Below, one piece after another: positions 8,416 through 16,866 of a stretch of 57,385 nt of DNA; position 1 is the stretch's first letter; each line of letters opens with the position of its first letter. The notes under the pieces are model-generated. The model worked only from the letters and a program-made list of their open reading frames with translations. It was not told the origin of the DNA and did not search any database. Both the position numbers and the translations under genes were made by a program. The DNA is from Sutterella sp. (GTDB lineage: Bacteria > Pseudomonadota > Gammaproteobacteria > Burkholderiales > Burkholderiaceae_F): assembly GCA_019418605.1 (NCBI GenBank), contig DYBN01000033.1:1-57385 (forward strand). The letters are read 5' to 3'.

Positions 8416-11016
8416 TTATTTTGCGTTTGTGACGGCGTCGAGCAGTTCGCTTTCGATCTGCACGACTTCGTCGGGGTTTTCGAGCACGGCGCCTTCGATC
8501 AAAAAGACGTCTTCGACACGCTCGTCCATGGTGGAAATTTTGGCGGTTGCCAGATTGATGCCGTGGCGCGCAAGCACCACCGCAATGGCAAAGAGAAGCC
8601 CGATGCGGTCGCTGCAGGTGACCTGCAGCACCCAGCTGCGCTGGCTCTCGTCGCGCTCGATGTCAACGATGGGCGGCGTCGGAAAGCTGCGGCTGCGCCG
8701 CGAGAGCTTGCCCTGTGTGGGCGCGGGCAGCGGCTTTCCCTCGAGAATGACGCGCGAGAGCCGCTCCTGAATCGTCGTGCAGAGATCTGTCAAGTCGCTT
8801 CCTTGTGCATCGTGGCGGCTTGCAACCAGAAAGGTGTCGAGCGCCCAGCCGTGCGTGGTGGTGTGAATGCGGGCGTCGAGCACCGAGAGGCCTGCGCGCT
8901 CGAAAAAGGCCACGACGCGCGCAAACAAATCCTTCTGGTCGCGCGTGTAGACAAGAATCTCGACGGCGCCCGGAACGCTCGTTTGCCTTGCGCGCACGAC
9001 CGGCACCGAAATGCGCGGATCCCAGGCAAGCTGCTCGGTGTGCCAGGCAATGTCTTGCGGCGAGTGGCGCAAAAAGTAGACGATGTTGAGCTCTTTCCAG
9101 AAGTCGTCTCGCACCATGGCGGGAATGCCCGCCTGATCGACCAGCTCCATGGCCTTTTGGCGGTGCATGGCAAAGACGCTGCCGCGGGTGAAGGCCTCCT
9201 TGCTGCCCTGCAGGATTTTGAGCGTGTTGTGATAGAGGTCGTGGAGCAGCTGCGACTTCCAGGCGTTCCACACCTTGGGGCTTGTGGCCCGGATGTCGGC
9301 CACGGTCAGAAGAAAGAGGCCGTCAAGTTTTTCCTTTGTGTCGACGATGCGGGCAAAGCCCGCCACCACCTCCGGGTTGGTGATGTCTTTTTTCTGCGCG
9401 ACATGACTCATGAGAAGGTGGTGGCGCACCAGAAATTCGACGTAGGCGATGTCGTCTTCTTGAAGTGAAAACTGCTCGCCAAAGCGGCGCACTTCAAGGG
9501 CGCCGAGCTCTTCGTGGCTTCCTCCGCGGCCCTTGGCGATATCGTGGAAAAGGCCTGCGAGCACCAGCCGCCAGGTCTGCGGCATCTCGTTGATGATCTG
9601 CGAGCACAGCGGATACTCGTGCGCATAGGACGAGTGCATGAAGCGCCGCAGAAAGCGCACCGTGCGGATGGTGTGCTGATCGACCGTGTAGGCGTGAAAC
9701 AAGTCGTGCTGCATCTGACCCACGATGCGCCGCCACACGGGCAGAAACCGCCCGAGGATGCCCCAGAGGTTGAGGTTTTTTAGAAAGTGATAGGTGCCGT
9801 AGCGAAGCTTGAGGGCGTCTAAAAAAAGCGCCTTGTTGGCCGCGTCGCTGCGAAAGTCGTCCGTGAAGCGGTCTCGCATGTGCCACAGCGCCCGCAAAAG
9901 CCGCGTTGAGCAGCGCTTGAGCTCAAAGTGCGTGGCAAAAAGATAAAACGTCTTGAGAATGTTGTGATGGTCTCTCCCGAAGGCCTCGACGTCCAAGACG
10001 TCGAGCGCGTCGCCGCGGGCAACGAAAACGCCTTCAATGGGCGTGGTCTGCGTCGGGAGCTTTTCCTCAAAGAGCTTCTCGGAGAGGGCCGCAAGCAGAA
10101 TCTGCTGCAGCTGCACCGTGTTTTTTGCATTGAGGTAGTAGCGCTTCATGAGCGCCTCGCTCGGGCGCAGCGACCCGATGGCGTGGTAGCCGGCGTTGTC
10201 GGCAAGCGAGCTTTGCACGTCGAAAATGAGCCGGTCTTCGTGGCGCTTGCGAAGAAGATGCAGCCTGATGCGGATGTCGCGCAGAAAGTGGTGGCACTGC
10301 GCCAGGTGATACGCCTCCGTTTCGGTGATGATGCCGCTGCGGGCTAGTTCCTTCCAGTTTCGTCCGAACCCCGCGCAGCGCGCGCACCACAAAAAGACCT
10401 GCAGATCCCTAAGGCCCCCGGGGCTTTCCTTGACGTTGGGCTCAAGCGCATACGGGGTGTCGTCGTAGCGCTGCTGCCTCTGGCGCATTTCGAGCATTTT
10501 GCTGCGAAAAAAGACCCTTTTGTCGAGCGTTGCTGCAAACTGCCTGTAAGTGCTCTCAAAAAGCGCTTGATTTCCCGTTAAAAGGCGCGCCTCCAGAAAG
10601 GCCGTGGCAACCGAAATATCCTCGCGCGCGGCCTCAAGCATTTCTTCGGGCGTGCGCACGGCGCTGCCCACGACGAGCCCGAGCTCCCAGAGCTCGGTTA
10701 CGAACGTGCTGATGCGCGCGTTGGCCGTCTCGTCGTCGCCGGGCACGAGGACAAGAACGTCGATGTCGGAGTAGGGAAACATCTCCGCGCGGCCGTAGCC
10801 GCCGACGGCCACGACGGCAACGGGCAGATCCCCCAGGCCGGCTGCGCGGGCTTTTTCAAGCACAAAGCGGTCGATGGCAGCGGTGTTGCGCTTGAGATAG
10901 TCGCCGACGGAGGCATTGCGCATAAAGTCTTCGGCAATGCGCGCGCGCACGAGTTCAACGGCGTGCACGATGCCGCCGGCAGCTTGAGTTCCCGTCGGGG
11001 CGGTGGGTTCGGTCAT
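8416..11016 (-). CDS. glnD: [Protein-PII] uridylyltransferase / uridylyl-removing enzyme
   Basis: Bifunctional nitrogen sensor that uridylylates PII proteins when glutamine is low and removes UMP when it is high. The 866 residues show the expected order. The nucleotidyltransferase domain carries GGYGRAEMFPYSDIDVLVL near residue 90. A helical linker follows, then an HD phosphohydrolase domain with LFHDIAKGRGGSHEELG near residue 500. Two C-terminal ACT domains bind glutamine; the second contains LLFAIAVVLARHGINLATAK. Start and length fit the family. It lies downstream of map, but an apparent terminator separates the two, so it may have its own promoter. Confidence 0.95.
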   Translation of the reverse strand: MTEPTAPTGTQAAGGIVHAVELVRARIAEDFMRNASVGDYLKRNTAAIDRFVLEKARAAGLGDLPVAVVAVGGYGRAEMFPYSDIDVLVLVPGDDETANARISTFVTELWELGLVVGSAVRTPEEMLEAAREDISVATAFLEARLLTGNQALFESTYRQFAATLDKRVFFRSKMLEMRQRQQRYDDTPYALEPNVKESPGGLRDLQVFLWCARCAGFGRNWKELARSGIITETEAYHLAQCHHFLRDIRIRLHLLRKRHEDRLIFDVQSSLADNAGYHAIGSLRPSEALMKRYYLNAKNTVQLQQILLAALSEKLFEEKLPTQTTPIEGVFVARGDALDVLDVEAFGRDHHNILKTFYLFATHFELKRCSTRLLRALWHMRDRFTDDFRSDAANKALFLDALKLRYGTYHFLKNLNLWGILGRFLPVWRRIVGQMQHDLFHAYTVDQHTIRTVRFLRRFMHSSYAHEYPLCSQIINEMPQTWRLVLAGLFHDIAKGRGGSHEELGALEVRRFGEQFSLQEDDIAYVEFLVRHHLLMSHVAQKKDITNPEVVAGFARIVDTKEKLDGLFLLTVADIRATSPKVWNAWKSQLLHDLYHNTLKILQGSKEAFTRGSVFAMHRQKAMELVDQAGIPAMVRDDFWKELNIVYFLRHSPQDIAWHTEQLAWDPRISVPVVRARQTSVPGAVEILVYTRDQKDLFARVVAFFERAGLSVLDARIHTTTHGWALDTFLVASRHDAQGSDLTDLCTTIQERLSRVILEGKPLPAPTQGKLSRRSRSFPTPPIVDIERDESQRSWVLQVTCSDRIGLLFAIAVVLARHGINLATAKISTMDERVEDVFLIEGAVLENPDEVVQIESELLDAVTNAK

Positions 11017-11076
11017 GGCGGTCTCAGAAAGGCAGCATCAGCTGCCGCGGGCAGGGCGGCAAAGCGGGTGAATAAA

Positions 11077-11135
11077 AAAGCCTCCGTGCGGGAGCGCGCT
11101 AAAAAAAGCAGCTGCAGCAGCGCCCGGGAGGCTTT
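11077..11135 (-). terminator. Intrinsic terminator between map and glnD
   Basis: Arms AAAGCCTCC (11077-11085) and GGAGGCTTT (11127-11135) pair over 9 bp. The long apical region contains an inner GCAGCTGC-type hairpin. On the minus strand the stem runs into TTTTTTATTC (lower coordinates from 11079), so it should stop map transcripts before glnD. Confidence 0.7.
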
Positions 11136-11158
11136 GGAAAAGTGAATATTTTTAAGCG

Positions 11159-11998
11159 CTAAAAGGAGGGCTTTTTCCAGCCCTTGACCCATTCGGGCGG
11201 CTCGGGCATGCCGGGCGACACGGTGAGCACGTCGTAGCCCGTGGGTGTGACGGCAATCTGCAGCTCCCACTGCGCCGACAGGGAGCGGTCCTTGGTGACC
11301 ACGGTCCAGCCGTCGTTGAGATCCATGATGTGGCGCTTGCCGGCGTTGACCATGGGCTCGACCGTAAAGACCATGCCGGGTTCAAAGGCGGCCGTGGGTG
11401 TAAGAATCGGCACGTGGCTTACGTGCGGCTCGCCGTGAAAGACGCGCCCGATGCCGTGCCCGCCGTATTCGTGCACGATTGAAAGCCCGAGCGGCGCGCA
11501 GAAATTCCGGCAGGCGATGCCGATGTCGTTGAAATGATTGCCCGGACGCACGGCTTCAATGCCGGCCCACATGCAGCCCCAGGTTGCATCCACAAGCCGG
11601 GCTCCGGCAATCGTGGGCTTGCCCACGATGAACATGCGCGAGGTGTCCCCGTACCAGCCCTTGTCGTCGACGAGCGTGACGTCGATGTTGAGGATGTCGC
11701 CCTTTTTGAGAACCTTCTTCTCATTGGGGATGCCGTGGCAGATGACGTTGTTGACCGAAATGCAGGTTGCTCTCGGATAGGGCGTCATGCCGGAGGGCTG
11801 GTAGTTGAGGCAGGCGGATTTGCAGCCGAGCGTTTTCTCGGTGTACTCAAGCATCAGCTCGTCGAGGTAGAGCGTCGTGACGCCTGCCTTGACGTAGGGC
11901 GTGATGAAGTCAAGAAGAGCCGCCGCCTTGCGGCAGACGTCCCGCATCTCTTCGATTTCCTGCGGGCTGTAGATGATGATTTTTCCTTTTTCCGACAT
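11159..11998 (-). CDS. map: Methionine aminopeptidase, type I
   Basis: Removes the initiator methionine from nascent proteins using two divalent metal ions. The ATG at 11998 gives 279 residues, starting MSEKGKIIIYSPQEIEEMR. An in-frame TTG at 12007 overlaps the ygfZ stop and is less likely. Metal ligands are visible: D in ILNIDVTLVDDKGWYGDTSRMF (two Asp), H in HEYGGHGIGRVFHGEP, E in GMVFTVEPM and E in SAQWELQI. CHGIPNEKKVLKKGD matches the substrate pocket strand. It begins 5 bases after ygfZ, so the two are probably co-transcribed. The rpsB gene often next to map is absent. Confidence 0.93.
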   Translation of the reverse strand: MSEKGKIIIYSPQEIEEMRDVCRKAAALLDFITPYVKAGVTTLYLDELMLEYTEKTLGCKSACLNYQPSGMTPYPRATCISVNNVICHGIPNEKKVLKKGDILNIDVTLVDDKGWYGDTSRMFIVGKPTIAGARLVDATWGCMWAGIEAVRPGNHFNDIGIACRNFCAPLGLSIVHEYGGHGIGRVFHGEPHVSHVPILTPTAAFEPGMVFTVEPMVNAGKRHIMDLNDGWTVVTKDRSLSAQWELQIAVTPTGYDVLTVSPGMPEPPEWVKGWKKPSF

Positions 11999-12003
11999 AT
12001 GAA

Positions 12004-12948
12004 TCAATTCTGTTGAGGCTGCCGCACGTAGCCGTAGGGAAGGGGTGCGAGCCGATAATCAACGCCTTCGATCGTGTACGCGCCTGAGGCGGACTCTGCT
12101 TCAGAGGCGCCAAGCTGCACAAGAGCGGCCGTCTTTTCGCCAACGGCGGCGGCATAGACGACAACGCCCGCATGGCTGCCTGCGGCATCGAGCACTTCGC
12201 TCATGGGGGCGGGGGCGCTCGACGTCGCGCCAATGGCAAGCGCGGCGCGGCGGGAAACCTTGCCGATGTGCTCGACGCGGCTTACGACCTCCTGACCCGT
12301 GTAGCAGCCTTTGGAAAAGCTCACGCCGCCCGCAAGCTCAAGATTGACTGCCTGCGGCACGAACTGATCGGCGGCTGCGCCAAACACCCATGGGTCGCCT
12401 GCGGCGGCGCTTGCAGCCCAAAAGACTTCTGAAAGATCGTCTGAGTTTGCGCCCAAGGCGCCCTGGGGCCGACTGCCGCCGCTTGCGTCGGCGAGCACCA
12501 TGCCGCGGCCCTCGGGAAGGCCGAGCTCTTTCAGCACCGCAGGCGTGCCGGTAGTCAGCGCATAAAACGCTTCTATGGGAGCGCCCTCAGGGGCGCCCAG
12601 AATGCCGAGCACCTTTTTCGTGTCGTCGACCTCGATGCTCACCTTGCTTCTGAGGACGTACATCTTGAGGCGCTTGAGGATTGCAGGCGAGGTCGCCTCC
12701 TCAATCAACATGCCGATGCCGTCGTCGTCGGCAAAAAGACGCGGCGTCGTCAAAAGCCGCCCCTTGGGCGAGCACCAGCCCGCCGTCATCAGGGTGCCGG
12801 GCTCAAGGCGCGTGACGTCGTTGGTGAGCTGCCCCTGGAGAAACTTCACGCGGTCCTCTCCCGTGACGCGAACGACGAGAAGCTGCGGCAGGGCGCACGC
12901 AAGTGTTGCCGTACAATTCAAAACTGACATTTTGCTACGAAAATTCAT
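12004..12948 (-). CDS. ygfZ: Folate-binding protein YgfZ (GcvT-like, Fe-S cluster maintenance)
   Basis: Tetrahydrofolate-binding relative of the glycine-cleavage T protein, needed for assembly or repair of certain Fe-S enzymes such as MiaB. The 314 residues carry the diagnostic KGCYTGQEVVSRVEHIGKVS with the conserved cysteine (about residue 230). Near the N-terminus, VTGEDRVKFLQGQLTNDV is also typical. The ATG at 12948 has AGGGG a few bases upstream; the next ATG (12930) has no ribosome-binding site. Its start region faces mltG divergently. It lies directly upstream of map. Confidence 0.9.
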   Translation of the reverse strand: MNFRSKMSVLNCTATLACALPQLLVVRVTGEDRVKFLQGQLTNDVTRLEPGTLMTAGWCSPKGRLLTTPRLFADDDGIGMLIEEATSPAILKRLKMYVLRSKVSIEVDDTKKVLGILGAPEGAPIEAFYALTTGTPAVLKELGLPEGRGMVLADASGGSRPQGALGANSDDLSEVFWAASAAAGDPWVFGAAADQFVPQAVNLELAGGVSFSKGCYTGQEVVSRVEHIGKVSRRAALAIGATSSAPAPMSEVLDAAGSHAGVVVYAAAVGEKTAALVQLGASEAESASGAYTIEGVDYRLAPLPYGYVRQPQQN

Positions 12949-13061
12949 TCCACGCCCCTGCCTTCACCAGAGGCTGCAGCCGCTATTATGGCCCAAGTCG
13001 CAGGGCGCGACGCCGGCGTCGGGCTGTTCCCGGCGCCATCTTTTCCGTCTTTGTTTGCAGC

Positions 13062-14126
13062 GTGAATTTCGACTTCCAATCACTTAATCTTCCCGTCCTC
13101 AAGACCAAATGGTGGGCGGCGGCGATCATCGTCGTCGTGGTGCTTGCGCTCATCGCATGGCTTCCCTGGTGGTGGTACTTTCACCGCGCCGTTCCTTTCG
13201 CCGGCAATGCGGCGACAATCGACGTGGTCGTGCCCGCTGGCGCAACGGGCCGCACGATTGCAAGGTTGGCCCAGCAGGCGGGAATGGGAGTAAGCGAAGA
13301 CACCCTGTTTGCGGTGCTGCGCGTGCACGGCTCGGCGCCTGACATTCACGCCGGGCGCTACCGCTTCACCCGCGGCATGACCCTTGCTGAGATCGTCGAG
13401 AAGTTTGGCGCGGGCCAGGTCGAATCCTTTTCGCTTCGCATTCCGGACGGCGCCACGATCTGGCAGGTGCGCCGCTGTGTGGAGTCGCAGCCTGATCTTG
13501 TTTTGAGCACGGCCGGCATGAGCAACGAGGAGCTTCTTGCCGCCCTGGGGCTGCAGGAAAAAAGCCTTGAGGGGCTTTTTGCGCCCGAGACCTATCGCTT
13601 TCGGTCGGGAACTTCGGACCTGGACGTCTACCGCGAGCTCTACCGCACGCAGCAGGAATTCCTGCAGCAGGCCTGGGCCTCGCGCTCGCCCGAGATGGAC
13701 GAATTGAAAAGCCCCTACGAGGTGCTGATTCTGGCAAGCATCATTGAAAAGGAAACGTCCCGGCCGCTCGATCGCCCGCTTGTGAGCTCGGTCTTTCACA
13801 ACCGCCTCAAGCGCGGCATGCCGCTTCAGACCGACCCCACCATCATCTACGGCATCGGGAAAGACTTCAACGGCAACCTCACGCGCAAGGATTTGCGCAC
13901 GCCGGGCCCCTACAATACGTACCTCAACAAGGGGCTGCCCCCCACGCCGATTGCGATGCCCTCAAGGGCCTCGATTGCCGCGGCCGTGCATCCGGCCGAC
14001 ACCAAGTATCTCTACTTCGTGGCCAGAGGCGACGGGACGACCGAATTTTCCACCCACCTGACGGCGCACAACCGCGCCGTCAACAAGTACCAAAGAAGCC
14101 CGCGCGGCAAGACGAGCCGCAATTAA
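13062..14126 (+). CDS. mltG: Endolytic murein transglycosylase MltG (YceG family)
   Basis: Inner-membrane lytic transglycosylase thought to terminate nascent glycan strands. The GTG at 13062 gives 354 residues with one membrane anchor near residues 11-33 (WWAAAIIVVVVLALIAWLPW). A LysM-like portion follows, then the YceG catalytic domain with the key glutamate in ILASIIEKETSR. Downstream signatures are VFHNRLKRGMPLQTDPTIIYG and TPGPYNTYLNKGLPPTPIAMP. The frame is open back to 12903, but that part overlaps the ygfZ start region and looks non-coding. The start is the least certain element. It heads a run with tmk and holB, the common mltG-tmk-holB order. Confidence 0.9.
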   Translation: MNFDFQSLNLPVLKTKWWAAAIIVVVVLALIAWLPWWWYFHRAVPFAGNAATIDVVVPAGATGRTIARLAQQAGMGVSEDTLFAVLRVHGSAPDIHAGRYRFTRGMTLAEIVEKFGAGQVESFSLRIPDGATIWQVRRCVESQPDLVLSTAGMSNEELLAALGLQEKSLEGLFAPETYRFRSGTSDLDVYRELYRTQQEFLQQAWASRSPEMDELKSPYEVLILASIIEKETSRPLDRPLVSSVFHNRLKRGMPLQTDPTIIYGIGKDFNGNLTRKDLRTPGPYNTYLNKGLPPTPIAMPSRASIAAAVHPADTKYLYFVARGDGTTEFSTHLTAHNRAVNKYQRSPRGKTSRN

Positions 14127-14185
14127 GGGGTTTTGTTCGCTTCAGCATTTTTTTTGTGTCCGCGGCAGCACGCGGGCGATTCACC

Positions 14186-14797
14186 ATGACGACGGGACGC
14201 TTTATCACGTTTGAAGGAATCGACGGCGCAGGCAAGACCACGCAGATCGACGCGCTGCAGGCGTGGCTGCAGCAGCACGGCATCGAGGTGGTGCGAACGC
14301 GCGAGCCCGGAGGCACCCCGCTCGGAGAAAAGATCCGGGAGATGCTTCTTGCCGACGACATGGACGTCGCAGCCGAGACGCTGCTTTTTTTTGCAAGCCG
14401 CGCCGAGCACATCGCCCGCGTCATTGCTCCTGCGCTCGAGCGCGGCGCCTGGGTGCTCTCGGATCGCTTTACCGACGCGACCTACGCCTATCAGGTGGGC
14501 GGCAAGGGGTTTGATCCCGATAAGGTCGAAACGCTCGAGCGCCTCGTGCAGGCGGACCTGCAGCCGTATAAAACGGTTCTGTTTGACCTTGATCCGGCGC
14601 TTGCCGCCAAGCGCCTTGCCCGCGCCCGCGAGGCCGACCGGTTTGAAGCGCAAAGCCAAAACTTCTTTGCCCGCGTGCGGAAAGCCTATTTGGATAGGGC
14701 CAAACGCAGTCCCGAGAGGTTTTTCATTCTCGACGCCTCGCGCGATCCGGCCGACATTACGCGCACCCTTTTGGCGGAGGCGAGCCGATGGAAATAA
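14186..14797 (+). CDS. tmk: Thymidylate kinase
   Basis: Phosphorylates dTMP to dTDP. The ATG at 14186 gives 203 residues starting MTTGRFITFEGIDGAGKTTQ, which contains the P-loop. The frame is open to a GTG at 14156 but that is too far upstream. The DR motif is seen in LSDRFTDATYAYQVGGKG. The substrate loop REPGGTPLGEKIREMLL is conserved. It lies 59 bases after mltG and overlaps holB by 10 bases, indicating translational coupling. Confidence 0.93.
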   Translation: MTTGRFITFEGIDGAGKTTQIDALQAWLQQHGIEVVRTREPGGTPLGEKIREMLLADDMDVAAETLLFFASRAEHIARVIAPALERGAWVLSDRFTDATYAYQVGGKGFDPDKVETLERLVQADLQPYKTVLFDLDPALAAKRLARAREADRFEAQSQNFFARVRKAYLDRAKRSPERFFILDASRDPADITRTLLAEASRWK

Positions 14798-15822
14798 AGA
14801 CCTACCCCTGGCAAAAGGAGCTCCTGCAGACGCTTTCGGCCTTGCGCGGGCGGCTGCCCAACGGGATTTTGATTTACGGGGCGCGCGGCATCGGCTCGTT
14901 TGAGGCGGCCTGCGCCTTTGCGGCAAGCTTGATGTGCACCTCGCCCCTGCCCGACGGGCGGCCTTGCGGCAAGTGCAAGGGATGCCGGATGGTTGCCGGC
15001 AACACGCACCCGGATTTGCGCTTTGTCGTGAGCGAATTTGAGCTTGTCTCGCACGGGATGGACTATCTGCTGCCGGAGTCGGCCGGTGAGAAAAAGACGC
15101 TTTCCAGAGAAATTTTGATCGGGCAGACGCGCGAACTCGGAGATTTTCTGGGCCTTAGAAGCCATGAAGGGGGCGTGCGGGCCGTTGTCGTCTATCCGGC
15201 TGACAAAATTCGAGCCGAGGCGGCGGCCTCGCTGCTTAAAAGTCTCGAAGAGCCCCCGGAAAATACGATCTTTATTCTCGTTGCAGACGAAATCGACAAC
15301 GTGCTCGCCACGATCCGCTCGCGCTGCAGGCTTATTCATGCCAGGACGCCCTCAAAGGACGAAGCGCTTGCCTGGCTCAAGGCCCAGGGCGTGAAAAACG
15401 CCTCCGAGAGGCTCGTTGAGACGGCGGGCATGCCGCTGCCGGCCTTGTCCGACGATCCCCGCTACGCCATGAAGAGCGACACACGCCGCAGGCTGCTTGC
15501 GTATTTGAGCGCGGGCGCCGAGGCGGGCGTGGGCGAGGCGATTGCCGCCGTCGACAAGGATCTCACGATCGCCTCCGCAGCGCTTTTGTTGTCGCGCTGG
15601 GCCTGGGATCTGGCAAGCGTCATGGCAGGAGGCGAAGTGCGCTACTTCCCCTCCTGCGCAGAGGCAATCCGCAAGGCGGCTCTGTCGGCTCGCCCCGCGG
15701 GGCTCTATCAGTGGATCAACACCGTGCGCGACGTGCGCCGCGCATCCGAACATACGCTCAACGCCAAGGTCGTGATCGAGGCCGTGCTGCTCAGCTATCC
15801 CCGCTGCCTGGCAAAGAAATGA
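14788..15822 (+). CDS. holB: DNA polymerase III, delta' subunit
   Basis: Clamp-loader subunit of the replicative polymerase. The 344 residues have a RecA-like AAA+ fold with a degenerate P-loop region (GARGIGSFEAACAFA). The structural zinc module is CGKCKGCRMVAGNTHPDLRF, with a further cysteine upstream in the LMCTSPLPDG segment. SLEEPPENTIFIL and RSRCRLIHAR (sensor region with the SRC motif) also match. The ATG overlaps the end of tmk. The C-terminal third, which joins the pentamer, is poorly conserved as usual. Confidence 0.9.
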   Translation: MEIKTYPWQKELLQTLSALRGRLPNGILIYGARGIGSFEAACAFAASLMCTSPLPDGRPCGKCKGCRMVAGNTHPDLRFVVSEFELVSHGMDYLLPESAGEKKTLSREILIGQTRELGDFLGLRSHEGGVRAVVVYPADKIRAEAAASLLKSLEEPPENTIFILVADEIDNVLATIRSRCRLIHARTPSKDEALAWLKAQGVKNASERLVETAGMPLPALSDDPRYAMKSDTRRRLLAYLSAGAEAGVGEAIAAVDKDLTIASAALLLSRWAWDLASVMAGGEVRYFPSCAEAIRKAALSARPAGLYQWINTVRDVRRASEHTLNAKVVIEAVLLSYPRCLAKK

Positions 15823-15939
15823 GGCTTCTGTCCTGACGTGGCGCTTTCCTTTTTGGAGAGCCGGGCGCGGCAGCAGGCCGTTTTCATGAACTTTGGCGGG
15901 GCAAACTACTTTTTGTGTTTTTTTGAGGGAATCACAACC

Positions 15940-16740
15940 ATGAAGACAACCGTTGCCAGCTTTGCGGCCATGAAGGCCTCGGGGGAGAAGATTTCCATGC
16001 TGACGGCCTACGACTACAGCACGGCGCGCATGATCGACGCCGCGGGCGTCAACGCGATTCTCGTGGGCGACAGTCTGGGCAATGTGATTTTGGGCTACGG
16101 GAGCACGATTCCGGTCACGGTCGACGACATGATTCATCACGGGGCGGCGGTCGTGCGCGGCGCAGCCGAGGCGCTTGTCGTCGTCGACATGCCCTTTATG
16201 AGCTATCAGGTGTCGGTTGAAGAGGCGCTGTCCAACGCCGGGCGCATCATCAAGGAGACGCGCTGCGCGGCCCTCAAGCTCGAAGGAGGAAAGGAGATCG
16301 CCCCCGTTGTGCGGCGGCTTACGGAAGCCGGCATCCCTGTGATGGGGCACGTCGGCATGATGCCGCAGCACGTAAACGTCTACGGGGGCTTCAAGGTGCA
16401 GGGAAAGGACGCCGCGGCGGCCGAGCGCATCCTTGAGGACGCCAAGGCCATTGAAGAGGCCGGCGCCTTTGCCGTGGTGCTTGAGTGCGTGCCGGCGCAC
16501 GTGGCTGCAAAGGCAACGGCAATGCTTTGCATCCCGACGATCGGCATCGGGGCGGGGCCCGAGTGCGACGGACAGGTGCTTGTCAATCAGGACATGACGG
16601 GCATGTTCTCAGACTTCAAGCCGCGCTTTGTGCGGCGCTTTTGCGACGCGGGCTCGCTCATGCGCGAGGCCTACAGGCAGTTTGATGCAGCGGTCAAGGC
16701 TGGCGACTTCCCGAACGAGGCCGAAACGCCTGTTCGGTAA
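15940..16740 (+). CDS. panB: 3-methyl-2-oxobutanoate hydroxymethyltransferase
   Basis: First committed step of pantothenate synthesis: adds a hydroxymethyl group from methylene-tetrahydrofolate to 2-oxoisovalerate. The ATG at 15940, with GAGGG upstream, gives 266 residues, the normal size. Conserved blocks: ISMLTAYDYSTARMIDAAGV, ILVGDSLGNVILGYGSTIPV (Mg2+-binding Asp), LEGGKEIAPVVRRLTEAGIPVMGHVGMMPQ (in two parts, about 110-140), and IGIGAGPECDGQVLV. The frame extends upstream to 15838 without coding character. panC and panD are 14 kb away on the opposite strand. Confidence 0.93.
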   Translation: MKTTVASFAAMKASGEKISMLTAYDYSTARMIDAAGVNAILVGDSLGNVILGYGSTIPVTVDDMIHHGAAVVRGAAEALVVVDMPFMSYQVSVEEALSNAGRIIKETRCAALKLEGGKEIAPVVRRLTEAGIPVMGHVGMMPQHVNVYGGFKVQGKDAAAAERILEDAKAIEEAGAFAVVLECVPAHVAAKATAMLCIPTIGIGAGPECDGQVLVNQDMTGMFSDFKPRFVRRFCDAGSLMREAYRQFDAAVKAGDFPNEAETPVR

Positions 16741-16866
16741 ACAAAAAAAACCCCGAAAGTCGCACCGCTGCGGCGTGAGTTTTTCCCGAAATCCCTGTTT
16801 TTTGACTATCGGCGCGGGCGCAAAGGATGGAAGAAGCCTTTCGCGCCCGCGGGAAGCGTTTGGGGA

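Noticed and set aside
12903..13061. Longer N-terminus of MltG
   Set aside because: The extra residues are Arg/Cys-rich, overlap the ygfZ start region on the other strand and precede a normal membrane anchor; the GTG at 13062 gives the family length.
16813..16851. Strong hairpin between panB and the C69 gene as a terminator
   Set aside because: The stem is good (14 bp with one bulge), but no T-run follows on either strand, so I do not call a terminator.
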